From Microbacterium sp. zg-B185 (GTDB lineage Bacteria; Actinomycetota; Actinomycetes; Actinomycetales; Microbacteriaceae), in NCBI RefSeq assembly GCF_030246885.1, contig NZ_CP126739.1:930001-994000 (forward strand): 64,000 nt of DNA, read 5' to 3'. Positions within the stretch are counted from its first letter, which is position 1. Each line of letters begins with the position of its first letter. Of this stretch, positions 43,756-53,726 are shown piece by piece. Below the pieces are notes generated by a model. The model worked only from the letters and a program-made list of their open reading frames with translations, had not been told where the DNA came from and ran no database searches. Both the position numbers and the translations under genes were made by a program.

Positions 43756-43808
43756 GTGTCCCGGTTGTTGTTGCCCCAGCGCCCCGGTGGCAACAACAAC
43801 CGGGACAC
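43756..43808. repeat. REP-like hairpin 4, perfect 20-bp arms
   Basis: Left arm GTGTCCCGGTTGTTGTTGCC (43756-43775) and its exact complement at 43789-43808 enclose 13 nt. Same family as hairpins 1-3, but with paired base changes that keep the stem. Confidence 0.9.
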
Positions 43809-43851
43809 GCGCAGAGGGGACGGATGCCGCGGCGCGGGCACCGGGCCGCGG

Positions 43852-43933
43852 CCCCAGACCCAGACCCAGACCCAGACCCAGACCCAGACCCAGACCCAGA
43901 CCCAGACCCAGCCCCAGCCCCAGCCCCAGACCC
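43852..43933. repeat. Hexanucleotide tandem repeat (CAGACC)n then (CAGCCC)n
   Basis: About nine copies of CAGACC (43855-43910), followed by about three CAGCCC and degenerating ends. It lies just after the oligopeptidase B stop codon at 43955, on its downstream side. Confidence 0.9.
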
Positions 43934-43954
43934 CGGCCCGCACCCGGGCACGGG

Positions 43955-46072
43955 TCAGGCGTCAGCGACGCCCAAGACATCCAGCAGCCAGGCGAGCTCG
44001 AACGCGCGCTCCCGCCACGCGTTGTACCGGCCGCTGACCCCGCCGTGGCCGGCCACCATCTCGCACTTCAGCAGCGCATCGGCGCCGACCTCCCGCAGCC
44101 GCGCCACCCACTTGGCAGGCTCGACGTACATCACCCGGGTGTCGTTGAGTGAGGTCACCGCGAGGATCTTCGGGTACGCGGCATCCGATCGCACGTTCTC
44201 GTACGGCGAGTAAGACTTCATGTACGCGTACACGTCCGCGTTGTGCAGCGGATCGCCCCACTCGTCCCACTCGATGACCGTGAGCGGCAGGGACGGGTCC
44301 AGGATCGTGGTCAGCGCGTCCACGAACGGCACATCCGCCAGGATGCCGGCGAACAGCTCGGGCGCGAGGTTGGCGATCGCGCCCATCAGCAGCCCGCCCG
44401 CGCTGCCGCCCTCGGCGACCAGGCGGTCCGGGCTGGTGTACCCGTGGTCGATCAGATGCCGCGCGCTGTCGACGAAGTCGGTGAACGTGTTGCGCTTGTT
44501 CAGCAGCTTGCCGTCCTCGTACCACTGGCGCCCCATCTCCCCGCCACCGCGCACGTGCGCGACGGCGAAGATCACGCCGCGATCCAGCTCCGACAGGCGG
44601 GGGATCGAGAAGCCCGGCTCGATCGAGTGCTCGTAGGAGCCGTACCCGTACAGGTGAACCGGACGGGACGTCTGGCCGGGCTCGCCGAACGAGCGCTTCC
44701 AGACCAGTGAGAGCGGGATCTGCGTGCCGTCCTGCGCCGTCGCCCACACGCGCGCCTGCCCATAGTCCTCGGGTTCGTATCCGCCCAGCACGGGCTGCCG
44801 CTTGCGCAGCAGCAGCTCGCCGGTGGCGACCTCGTAGTCGAACACGGTGCCGGGGGTGACGAAGGAGCCGTAGCCGAGGCGGATGAGCGGCGGAGCCCAC
44901 TCCGGGTTGCCGCCGCTGCCGACGGAGTACAGCGGCTCGTCGAACTCGAGTTCCGCGACGGACCCGTCCGAGTAGTCCAGCATCCCGAGCCGGGCGAGCC
45001 CGGCGCGGCGATAGGCGATGACCCCCCAGTCCCGGAACGTCGAAACTCCCAGCAGGCGCTGCCCGGGACGGTGCGGCACGACGATCTCGCGTGCTCCGGT
45101 GGGATCGGATGCCGTCACCCGGACCAGCTCGAAATCCAGAGCGCCGTCGTTGTGCAGGATGAACAGCACGTCCTCGCCGTCGATGACGGCATGCGAGGAG
45201 TCGTATTCGACGCCCTCCCTGCGCGGCCAGATCACACGGGGCGCGGAACGCAGGTCGCCGGCATCCACCAGCCATTCCTCGGAGGTGATGGACGAGCCCA
45301 TCCCGATCACGAGGAAGCGGTCGCTGCGGGTGAAGCCCGCGCCGACCCAGAACCGCTCGTCCGGCTCGTGGAAGAGCTTCTCGTCGCTCTGGACGGGCGT
45401 GCCCAGCTCGTGCAGCCACACGGTGTCCGGACGCCACGCGTCATCGACGGTCGTGTAGACGATGAACCGGCCGTCGGGCGAGAACGTCGCGCCCGCGAAG
45501 GTGTCGGGGATCTCGTCGGGCAGCTGCGCGCCGGAGACCAGGTCGCGCACCCGGACGGTGTAGCGCTCATCGCCGGCGACGTCCACTCCGTAGAGCATGA
45601 GGTCACCGGCGGTGGTCACCTCGAAGCTGCCGAGCGAGAAGAACTCGTGGCCGTCCGCTTCGACGTTCCCGTCGAGCAGGACCTGCTCGCCGGCGACCGG
45701 CGCGTCGCCGGCCAAGTCCGGCGGTGTCCAGTCGTCCGGGGCGGCCAGTGGCGCGCGGCACTGGATGCCGTACTGCTTGCCCTCGACGGTGCGGCCGTAG
45801 TACCACCAGTCGCCGCGGCGCGTCGGCACGGACAGATCGGTCTCGAGCGTGCGTCCCTTGATCTCGGTGAAGATCTCCTCCCGCAGTCCGGCCAGGTGCG
45901 CGGTGCGCGCGCGGGTGTAGGCGTTCTCGGCCTCCAGGTGCGCCAGGACCGCGGCGTCCTCTTTGCCGCGGAACCACTCGTATGCGTCCTGCACGTCGTC
46001 GCCGTGATGGCTGCGGATGACGGGATTGCGCGCGGCGACGGGCGGGCTGGGGGGAACGGCGTCGGTGGTCAC
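43955..46072 (-). CDS. ptrB: Oligopeptidase B (S9A prolyl oligopeptidase family)
   Basis: 705 residues. A beta-propeller (about 70-420) gates a C-terminal alpha/beta hydrolase. Catalytic Ser in AEGGSAGGLLMGA, Asp in SLNDTRVMYVEPAKW, His in GHGGVSGRYNAW. It cleaves small peptides after basic residues in the cytoplasm. Start GTG 46072 carries a TACCGT -10 element 6 nt upstream; the frame is open further into the next gene and that extension is rejected. A hexanucleotide array lies just beyond the stop. Confidence 0.93.
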   Translation of the reverse strand: MTTDAVPPSPPVAARNPVIRSHHGDDVQDAYEWFRGKEDAAVLAHLEAENAYTRARTAHLAGLREEIFTEIKGRTLETDLSVPTRRGDWWYYGRTVEGKQYGIQCRAPLAAPDDWTPPDLAGDAPVAGEQVLLDGNVEADGHEFFSLGSFEVTTAGDLMLYGVDVAGDERYTVRVRDLVSGAQLPDEIPDTFAGATFSPDGRFIVYTTVDDAWRPDTVWLHELGTPVQSDEKLFHEPDERFWVGAGFTRSDRFLVIGMGSSITSEEWLVDAGDLRSAPRVIWPRREGVEYDSSHAVIDGEDVLFILHNDGALDFELVRVTASDPTGAREIVVPHRPGQRLLGVSTFRDWGVIAYRRAGLARLGMLDYSDGSVAELEFDEPLYSVGSGGNPEWAPPLIRLGYGSFVTPGTVFDYEVATGELLLRKRQPVLGGYEPEDYGQARVWATAQDGTQIPLSLVWKRSFGEPGQTSRPVHLYGYGSYEHSIEPGFSIPRLSELDRGVIFAVAHVRGGGEMGRQWYEDGKLLNKRNTFTDFVDSARHLIDHGYTSPDRLVAEGGSAGGLLMGAIANLAPELFAGILADVPFVDALTTILDPSLPLTVIEWDEWGDPLHNADVYAYMKSYSPYENVRSDAAYPKILAVTSLNDTRVMYVEPAKWVARLREVGADALLKCEMVAGHGGVSGRYNAWRERAFELAWLLDVLGVADA

Positions 46073-46078
46073 CGTCCC

Positions 46079-46084
46079 ACGGTA
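46079..46084 (-). promoter_or_regulatory. -10 hexamer (TACCGT), leaderless ptrB
   Basis: Minus-strand TACCGT, 6-nt spacer, GTG 46072. Confidence 0.45.
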
Positions 46085-46112
46085 TCCGACGAATTCCGGC
46101 GCACGGTCGCCG

Positions 46113-47732
46113 CTAGCCCGGGGGAGCCGGCTGAGCCGCCGCGCGCGGGAGCGGCACCTGGTTCGGGATGCCACGCGAGACCAGCAGCGAGAGGACGGCC
46201 AGCACGATCAGACCGAACAGAGCAATCCGCAGCGATGTGAGCTGCGAATCCACGTAGATCTGCTCGAGCGTGGTGGCGTCGTCGCTGTCCAGCCCCGCCT
46301 CGCCGGCGATCGTGTCGACGCTCGAGGCAGGCACGATCGCGACGCCACCCTCGGTGCGCTCGTCGACGATCGACTTCGTCTGCTCGGACAGGTCGCTGGC
46401 GCCCACCCCGCCGGCGAAAGAGGTGGCCAGGGCGCCGATCAGGATCGAGCCGATCAGCGCGGTGCCCAGAGAGGAGCCGAGGTTCTGGAACACGCCTTGC
46501 AGACCGCCGACCTCGCTGGTGTCCTTCTCGGTCACGGCCGACATGTTGACGTTGCCCAGCTGAGAGGCCAGCAGTCCCAGCGCCGTCCCCGCGAAGAACA
46601 TGCCGGCACCGAAGGCGAGGCCGGCCAGCTGTGGCTCCACGGCGGTCAGCAGCAGGATCGAGCTGGCGACCAGGATCCACTGGCCGATTCGCACGATCCG
46701 GCGCGGGGACCATCGCGACGACAACCGGGTTCCCACGAATGAGAAGACGATCAGCGAGACCGAGAGCGGGAAGATCCGCACGCCGGTCTCCAGCGCATCC
46801 AGTCCCAGGGTCATCTGCAGGTACACCGGCACCATGAAGAACAGGCCGGCGGTGATCGCGTACTGCGCGCCCAGAACGCTCAGCCCGCTGCGCAGCTGCC
46901 GGATGGAGAGCAGGTCCACGTGCAGGAGCGGCTCGCGGCCGGCCGCGACCAGGTGACGCTGTCGGGAGAAGAACAGGACGAGCAGCACGATGCCGGCGAG
47001 GATGAGCCACGCGCTCAACGAGATGCCGAGCGGAGCGATCTCGACGCCGTCGACCTCGGGGGAGTGCAGCGGCACGATCCATCCCCAGGTCTTGGTCTGC
47101 AGCATCCCGTACACGACCGCCACCAGGCCGGCCGCGGACATCAGCACACTCAGCAGATCGATCCGGATGCTGCGGCGCGAGGACGTTTCGCCGATGCGCC
47201 CGGCGAAGAGCACCACGATGATCATGATGACGACCTCGCCGGCGAACACCCACCGCCAGTTGAGGTACGTCGTGATGAAGCCCCCGATCAGCGGTCCCGC
47301 AGCCACCGCGCCACCGGAGACCGCCCCGATCACCGCGAATGCGGTGATCCGATCCCGGCCGTCGTAGTTGTCGGCGATCAGTGCGGCCACCGCGGGGATC
47401 ACCAGGACGGCGCCGAGCCCCTCGAAGATCGACCAGCCCAGGAACAGCACCGCCATGTTCGGGCTCAGCGCCGTGGTCAGTGAGCCGGCGGAATAGATCA
47501 GGGAGCCGATCACGAGCGCGCGGCGGCGACCCCAGACGTCGCCGAGCTTGGCGCCCAGCAGCATCACCGATGCCATGGTCAGGGTGTAGAACGTGATCGC
47601 CGACTGCATAGCGGTGACCGTGCTGTGCAGATCGGCCACCACCGTCGAGATCGACACGTTCATCACCGTGCCGTCCAGGACCATCACGAACTGGGCCGCG
47701 CTGAGGATCAGGACGACGGACCACTTCTTCAT
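46113..47732 (-). CDS. MFS multidrug transporter, DHA2 (14-helix) type
   Basis: 539 residues with about 14 membrane helices. The N-terminus MKKWSVVLILSAAQFVMVLD leads into LDGTVMNVSISTV, the DHA2 motif D1. Motif A is LGAKLGDVWGRRRAL and motif C GPLIGGFI. A long external loop (about 430-490) precedes the last helix. Such exporters use the proton gradient to expel drugs or dyes. ATG 47732 has GGGGGCAG upstream. It is divergent from the Pit gene across a 245-bp gap. No regulator is adjacent. Confidence 0.88.
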   Translation of the reverse strand: MKKWSVVLILSAAQFVMVLDGTVMNVSISTVVADLHSTVTAMQSAITFYTLTMASVMLLGAKLGDVWGRRRALVIGSLIYSAGSLTTALSPNMAVLFLGWSIFEGLGAVLVIPAVAALIADNYDGRDRITAFAVIGAVSGGAVAAGPLIGGFITTYLNWRWVFAGEVVIMIIVVLFAGRIGETSSRRSIRIDLLSVLMSAAGLVAVVYGMLQTKTWGWIVPLHSPEVDGVEIAPLGISLSAWLILAGIVLLVLFFSRQRHLVAAGREPLLHVDLLSIRQLRSGLSVLGAQYAITAGLFFMVPVYLQMTLGLDALETGVRIFPLSVSLIVFSFVGTRLSSRWSPRRIVRIGQWILVASSILLLTAVEPQLAGLAFGAGMFFAGTALGLLASQLGNVNMSAVTEKDTSEVGGLQGVFQNLGSSLGTALIGSILIGALATSFAGGVGASDLSEQTKSIVDERTEGGVAIVPASSVDTIAGEAGLDSDDATTLEQIYVDSQLTSLRIALFGLIVLAVLSLLVSRGIPNQVPLPRAAAQPAPPG

Positions 47733-47977
47733 CTGCCCCCGAATCCGCCCCGGCGCGGGCGATCGACCACCACTGAACACCATGGGGGATGCCGCGCCCG
47801 GGCGCAACGGGAGGCCTGCGCGGGCCGAGCCTGGCAACTGGCTGAGTTGACCGCAGAGTTGGCCGGTGTAAGGATTCTTCTGGCCGGTTGCCGGTTCCTG
47901 AATTCCCCGTGAACTCTTCGTTCGCAGACGCCGATCACGTCGGCACCCCTTACTTTCACTCTCTCGGAAAGCAAACG

Positions 47978-49269
<1,292 letters not shown>

Positions 49270-49273
<4 letters not shown>

Positions 49274-49605
49274 CCCTGACCATCGACTGGCTGGCGTTCA
49301 TCGAGGTCTTCGTCGCCGCACTGCTGGCCGCTGTCGTCGTGGTGGGCTCCTACTCGCTGGGGCTGCGTCTTCTCGTGCGCGCCGGCCGCGTGCCGGTCGT
49401 CGCGCCGGCGGAATTCACCGATGCGATCGCGGTCATCACCGAGAAGGAGTCCAAGCGCGCAGCCAAGGCCGCAGCCAAATCGGCCCGGAAAAGCCCTCTG
49501 ACGGCGCAGCAGCGCCAGGTCGCGGCGGTCGGCGCCTACGCCTGCTTCGTGCTGTGCGGGCTCGCCGTGCTCGGCGGCCTGATGCTGATCATCCTCACCC
49601 GCTGA
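49270..49605 (+). CDS. Small two-helix membrane protein coupled to Pit
   Basis: 111 residues. One membrane helix near residues 8-33 and another near 85-108 flank an Ala/Lys-rich cytoplasmic segment (KRAAKAAAKSARKS). ATG 49270 overlaps the pit stop as ATGA. From memory, such small genes follow pit in related actinobacteria. An accessory role for phosphate transport is inference. Confidence 0.75.
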
Positions 49606-49628
49606 GCAGGCGCGTCGGCGTCCGCGCT

Positions 49629-49634
49629 TAGGCT
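49629..49634 (+). promoter_or_regulatory. -10 hexamer (TAGGCT), leaderless phosphodiesterase gene
   Basis: TAGGCT, 6-nt spacer, ATG 49641. Confidence 0.5.
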
Positions 49635-49640
49635 GACTGC

Positions 49641-50552
49641 ATGGACGAGGCATCCGTGCAGTTCGGGCAGTACGCCCCCGCCCTGCGTACGATCGTGCAC
49701 CTGAGCGACACGCACCTGCTGGCCGGGAACGTACCCCTGGGCGGGCACTACGACGCCGGCGCGAACCTGCACCGCACCCTCACGGCCGTCGAGCGTCTCG
49801 GGATCCGCCCCGATGCCATCGTCTTCACCGGCGACCTGACCGACCTCGGCGAGCCGGAGGCGTACGCGGCTCTGCGCGGCGCCGTGGAACCGCTCGCCGA
49901 GCGGCTCGGGGCGCCGGTGGTATGGGTGGCCGGCAATCACGACGAGCGTCCCGCCCTGCGCCGTGGCCTGCTCGACCTGGAGCCCACCGAGCAGCCCGTG
50001 ACCGGCGTCCGGGACCTGGGCGGGCTGCGCCTGGTCGTGCTGGACACCACGGTGCCCGGCTGGCACCACGGGGAGCTGGACGAGTCCCAGCTGCAGTGGC
50101 TGCGGGCCGTGCTGTCCGAGCCGGCCCCCCTCGGCACACTCGTCGCGATGCACCACCCTCCGCTGCCCTCGCACCTGCCGCTGTTCGACATCCTCGAGCT
50201 GCGGGAGCAGCCGCGGTTGGCCGAGGTGCTTGCCGGCACCGACGTGCGCGGCATCCTGGCCGGTCATCTGCATCATTCGACGAACGGCACCTTCGCCGGA
50301 ATCCCGGTCAGCGTCGCCGCGGCCACCTGTTACACGATGAACCTCGCGCGCCCGGCGGTGGATGTCAACGGGATGGATGCCGGACAGTCGTTCCACCTCG
50401 TCCATGTCTACGAGGACACCATCACGCACGCCGTCGTCCCGGTGGTGGACGCTCCGACCGGCGATTACTTCTCCGCGGAGTGGGTGCAGCGGATGGCCGC
50501 GCTGACCCCCGCCGAGAGGCTCGAGGCGTTCTCACGCAAACGCCGGGCGTGA
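49641..50552 (+). CDS. Calcineurin-like phosphodiesterase (CpdA/GpdQ type)
   Basis: 303 residues with the dinuclear metallophosphoesterase signature: HLSDTHL (D-x-H), FTGDLTDLG (GD), GNHDERP (GNHD), AMHHPPLP and AGHLHHS. These bind two metal ions. Relatives hydrolyse 3',5'-cyclic nucleotides or glycerophosphodiesters; the substrate is not decided by sequence. The start is fixed by the TAGGCT promoter. Confidence 0.88.
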   Translation: MDEASVQFGQYAPALRTIVHLSDTHLLAGNVPLGGHYDAGANLHRTLTAVERLGIRPDAIVFTGDLTDLGEPEAYAALRGAVEPLAERLGAPVVWVAGNHDERPALRRGLLDLEPTEQPVTGVRDLGGLRLVVLDTTVPGWHHGELDESQLQWLRAVLSEPAPLGTLVAMHHPPLPSHLPLFDILELREQPRLAEVLAGTDVRGILAGHLHHSTNGTFAGIPVSVAAATCYTMNLARPAVDVNGMDAGQSFHLVHVYEDTITHAVVPVVDAPTGDYFSAEWVQRMAALTPAERLEAFSRKRRA

Positions 50553-50716
50553 GCCGGCGGCACGCCGCGGTCGAACTGGACCACAGCCCGCCGCGCTCTC
50601 CCTCGCGTACACCGGGAGCGCCCGCACTGTCCGGCCGGTACGGGTTGCGGCGCGGCCGGCGCGGGTAGGGTCGAAGCAACTTCACACCGCCGTGATCGAC
50701 CCACAAGGACATGCAC

Positions 50717-52201
50717 ATGGCTCTGGACGCACTGACGCGCACTCGCACCGAAACCGATTCGCTGGGCTCACTCGAGATCCCTGCCGATGCCTATTGGGGC
50801 ATCCACACCGCACGGGCACTGGAGAACTTCCCGATCTCCAAACGCCCCATCTCCGTGTACAAGGACCTCGTCCGCGGCCTGGCGATGGTCAAGCAGGCCT
50901 CCGCCCGGGCGAACCGGGAGATCGGGGCGCTGGATCCGGCCAAGGCCGATCTCATCGACCGAGCGTCGCAGCTGGTCATCGACGGACAGTTCCACGACCA
51001 GTTCGTCGTGGGCGTCATCCAGGGCGGCGCGGGCACATCGACCAACATGAACGCGAACGAGGTGATCACCAACATCGCGCTCGAGCTGGCCGGCCGGGAC
51101 AAGGGCGACTACGCGTTCCTGTCGCCGATCGATCACACCAACCGCAGCCAGTCCACCAACGACGTGTATCCCACTGCCATCAAGGTCGGTCTCGGACTGG
51201 ATCTGCTCACGCTGCTGGAGGAGCTGGATCTGCTGCGCCGGGCGTTTCTGACCAAGGCGGTCGAGTTCCACGACCTGCTCAAGGTGGGTCGCACGCAGCT
51301 GCAGGACGCCGTGCCGATGACGCTCGGGCAGGAGTTCCATGGGTTCGCGACGACCCTCGGTGAGGACTACAGCCGCCTCAAGGAGAACGCGTACCTGCTG
51401 TGCGAGATCAACATGGGGGCCACCGCGATCGGCACCGGCATCACCACGCACCCGGACTACGGAACGGCGGTCCTGCGCCATCTGCGTGAGATCAGCGGGC
51501 TGGACCTGGACACTGCCACCGATCTTGTCGAATCGACCAGTGACACCGGCGCGTTCATGTCCTTCTCGTCCTCGCTCAAACGCAACGCCGTCAAGCTGTC
51601 CAAGATCTGCAATGATCTGCGGCTGCTCTCCAGCGGTCCGCAGGCCGGGTTCGGGGAGATAAACCTGCCGGCCCGCCAGGCCGGCTCGAGCATCATGCCC
51701 GGCAAGGTCAACCCGGTGATCCCCGAGGTCGTCAACCAGGTGGCCTTCGCCGTGGTCGGCGCCGACATGACCGTCACCATGGCAGTGGAGGCGGGTCAGC
51801 TGCAGCTGAATGCGTTCGAACCGGTGATCGCCCACTCGCTCTTCCAGTCCATCACCTGGATGCGGCGGGCCATGCACACGCTGCGCGTCAACTGCGTGGT
51901 GGGCATCACCGCCAACCACGAGCGTCTGGGTGCGATGGTCGGTGCCTCCGTCGGCGTCATCACTGCGCTCACGCCGTTCATCGGCTATGCGGCGGCGGCT
52001 GCTCTGGCCAAGACGGCGCTGCTGACCGGACGCAATGTCGCCGATCTGGTCGTCGAGGCCGGGCTGATGGATCGCCATGACGTGATCAAGCAGCTCTCTC
52101 CGGCACGCCTGTCGGGTCTGGAGATCATCACCGCCGCGATCCCCGTCATACCGCGGTCGACCCCGGATCCCGACCCGGGCGTGTGGGCGCCGGACATCTG
52201 A
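50717..52201 (+). CDS. aspA: Aspartate ammonia-lyase (aspartase)
   Basis: 494 residues of the aspartase/fumarase superfamily. It converts aspartate to fumarate and ammonia. The signature loop is GSSIMPGKVNP; an N-terminal ETDSLGSLEIPADAYWGIHT and the TNRSQSTNDVYPTA segment agree with aspartase rather than fumarase. Two start codons, ATG 50711 and ATG 50717, lie in frame; AAGGAC is well spaced only for 50717. A C-terminal Pro/Asp tail of about 20 residues ends the protein. It could use aspartate made by the asparaginase at 3.7 kb. Confidence 0.9.
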   Translation: MALDALTRTRTETDSLGSLEIPADAYWGIHTARALENFPISKRPISVYKDLVRGLAMVKQASARANREIGALDPAKADLIDRASQLVIDGQFHDQFVVGVIQGGAGTSTNMNANEVITNIALELAGRDKGDYAFLSPIDHTNRSQSTNDVYPTAIKVGLGLDLLTLLEELDLLRRAFLTKAVEFHDLLKVGRTQLQDAVPMTLGQEFHGFATTLGEDYSRLKENAYLLCEINMGATAIGTGITTHPDYGTAVLRHLREISGLDLDTATDLVESTSDTGAFMSFSSSLKRNAVKLSKICNDLRLLSSGPQAGFGEINLPARQAGSSIMPGKVNPVIPEVVNQVAFAVVGADMTVTMAVEAGQLQLNAFEPVIAHSLFQSITWMRRAMHTLRVNCVVGITANHERLGAMVGASVGVITALTPFIGYAAAAALAKTALLTGRNVADLVVEAGLMDRHDVIKQLSPARLSGLEIITAAIPVIPRSTPDPDPGVWAPDI

Positions 52202-52265
52202 GGATTGCCGCGCCGAGCCGCTGACCGCTAGCGTCGAAGTCCAAGCATCCTTGAGAGGCGCTCCC

Positions 52266-52727
52266 ATGACCGATCCACAGCCCCCGGACGTCCCGGCCCC
52301 CAACGACTACAACCGGCCCCCCGCGCCCCCCGCCTACAACGCGCCGCCGCCGGCCAATCAACCCGCCTACGGGCAGCAGTCCTACTCGGCAGCGCCTCCG
52401 GCACCGTACGGCGACCCGGCGAACCCGACCATTCCCGGCAAGACCATGGGCATCGTCGCGTTCATCCTGTCGTTCTTCGTCCAGCTCGTCGCGCTGATCC
52501 TCGGCATCGTCGCTCTCGTGCAGAGCCGCAAGGCCGGATACCCGAACGGCTGGGCGCTGGCCGCGATCATCATCAGCTCGGTGCTGATCGTGATCGGCAT
52601 CATCGTCGCGATCTTCCTGTTCATCGCTTTCGGAGCGGCTGCCGCGGAGTACGCGCGTCTGTGCGCGGAGTACGGCAGCGGTGTCCACGAGATCAACGGC
52701 GTCACCGTGACGCTGACCTGTTCGTAA
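52266..52727 (+). CDS. DUF4190-type membrane protein with Pro/Tyr-rich head
   Basis: 153 residues. A disordered N-terminus rich in Pro, Ala and Tyr (to about residue 60) precedes two membrane helices: GIVAFILSFFVQLVALILGI and ALAAIIISSVLIVIGIIVAI. A short outside tail ends in LTCS. This matches the DUF4190 group of small actinobacterial membrane proteins; function unknown. GAGAGG lies 7 bases before ATG 52266. A strong terminator follows. Confidence 0.78.
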   Translation: MTDPQPPDVPAPNDYNRPPAPPAYNAPPPANQPAYGQQSYSAAPPAPYGDPANPTIPGKTMGIVAFILSFFVQLVALILGIVALVQSRKAGYPNGWALAAIIISSVLIVIGIIVAIFLFIAFGAAAAEYARLCAEYGSGVHEINGVTVTLTCS

Positions 52728-52742
52728 CGCCGATCTGATCGG

Positions 52743-52779
52743 GAGAGCCGCCGGTGCCGCGAGGGCACCGGCGGCTCTC
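52743..52779. terminator. Perfect 16-bp hairpin, bidirectional terminator
   Basis: GAGAGCCGCCGGTGCC (52743-52758), loop GCGAG, exact complement to 52779. It sits between convergent genes, 15 bp after the DUF4190 stop and 16 bp before the FAH-family stop. Confidence 0.85.
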
Positions 52780-52795
52780 GCGTTGCGGGGTGCCG

Positions 52796-53662
52796 TCAGT
52801 CCAGGATGCGGCAATGCGTCGTCAGGGCGCCGATGCCGTCGATGCCCACGGTCACCGTGGAACGGTCCCGCAGGAACACCTGCGGGTCGCGGGAGTACCC
52901 GGCACCCCCGGGGCTCCCGGTCGAGATCAGCGTGCCGGGCAGCAGCGTGGCCGACGTGGACAGGTGCGAGACCAGCGTGGCCACCGGGCGCACCATCTGG
53001 CTGGTCGAGGCGTCCTGAAGCGTGTGTCCATCCACGACCGTCCAGATGTGCAGGTCCTGCGGATCGGGGACCTCGTCGGCCGTCACCACGAACGGTCCGG
53101 TGGGGGTGAACCCGTCGAAGGACTTGCAGCGCGACCACTGCGCCTCGGAGTACTGGATGTCGCGCGCGGTGATGTCGTTGACCACGGTGTAGCCCCACAC
53201 GTGGGACAGGGCGTCCTCCGGTGAGACGTCCTTCGCCGGGGTGCCGATGATCACGCCCAGCTCCGCCTCGTAGTCGATGGACTCGCTGAGGGACCGCGGC
53301 CAGGTCGTGGTCTTGTCGTGTCCGCTGAGCGAGTTGGGCCAGAGCACGAACACGGTGGGCGTGGAATCCGTCTGCAGCCCCAGCTCGCTGGAGTGCGCCG
53401 AGTAGTTCAGCCCGATCGCCAGCACCACCGGGGGAGTGAGCACCGCGGAGGCGAATCCGACATCGGCGAGCGGATGCCGAGGGCCGTCGTGGGACGAGGC
53501 ATCCCGCACTCGATCGAGCAGTTCGTCGCCGCCGGCGATGAGCTCCTCCAGATAGCGGGGGGCGCCGGCGAAGAGATCCTCGACGAGGATCGCCGTCTCT
53601 CCCTGCACCACCGCAAGCCTCGGCTCTTCGCACGCAGGCAGGGTCACATGGGCGAAACGCAT
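52796..53662 (-). CDS. Fumarylacetoacetate hydrolase (FAH) family protein
   Basis: 288 residues. The C-terminal FAH fold (about 75-285) has metal ligands in SIDYEAELGVIIG, then GYTVVNDITARDIQ and the late GDxI-like LISTGSPGG. Family members cleave C-C bonds of 2-oxo or acylpyruvate-type acids; the substrate is unassigned. Start ATG 53662 with TAACGT 6 nt upstream. Confidence 0.87.
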   Translation of the reverse strand: MRFAHVTLPACEEPRLAVVQGETAILVEDLFAGAPRYLEELIAGGDELLDRVRDASSHDGPRHPLADVGFASAVLTPPVVLAIGLNYSAHSSELGLQTDSTPTVFVLWPNSLSGHDKTTTWPRSLSESIDYEAELGVIIGTPAKDVSPEDALSHVWGYTVVNDITARDIQYSEAQWSRCKSFDGFTPTGPFVVTADEVPDPQDLHIWTVVDGHTLQDASTSQMVRPVATLVSHLSTSATLLPGTLISTGSPGGAGYSRDPQVFLRDRSTVTVGIDGIGALTTHCRILD

Positions 53663-53668
53663 TGTTCT

Positions 53669-53674
53669 ACGTTA
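53669..53674 (-). promoter_or_regulatory. -10 hexamer (TAACGT), leaderless FAH-family gene
   Basis: Minus-strand TAACGT, 6-nt spacer, ATG 53662. Back to back with the prsW promoter. Confidence 0.45.
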
Positions 53675-53714
53675 CCCGCCGGTTCGGGCGCCCGGTGCGG
53701 CCGGTCCGCAGCCC

Positions 53715-53720
53715 TAGGCT
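53715..53720 (+). promoter_or_regulatory. -10 hexamer (TAGGCT), leaderless prsW-like gene
   Basis: TAGGCT, 6-nt spacer, ATG 53727. Confidence 0.5.
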
Positions 53721-53726
53721 GTGCGC

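Larger units (their letters stand above)
43652..43954. other. 303-bp gap with one REP-like hairpin and a hexanucleotide array
   Basis: No gene is supported. Long open frames exist in all frames because the hexanucleotide repeat contains no stop, producing artificial Pro-Asp or Gln-Thr repeats. Confidence 0.8.

Noticed and set aside
43853..43940. Coding Pro-Asp or Gln-Thr repeat protein
   Set aside because: The frames exist only because a hexanucleotide repeat lacks stops; there is no start with a ribosome site and no conserved domain.
47900..47977. PHO box upstream of pit
   Set aside because: GTGAACTCTTCGTTCGC only vaguely resembles GTTCACC direct repeats; too weak to call.
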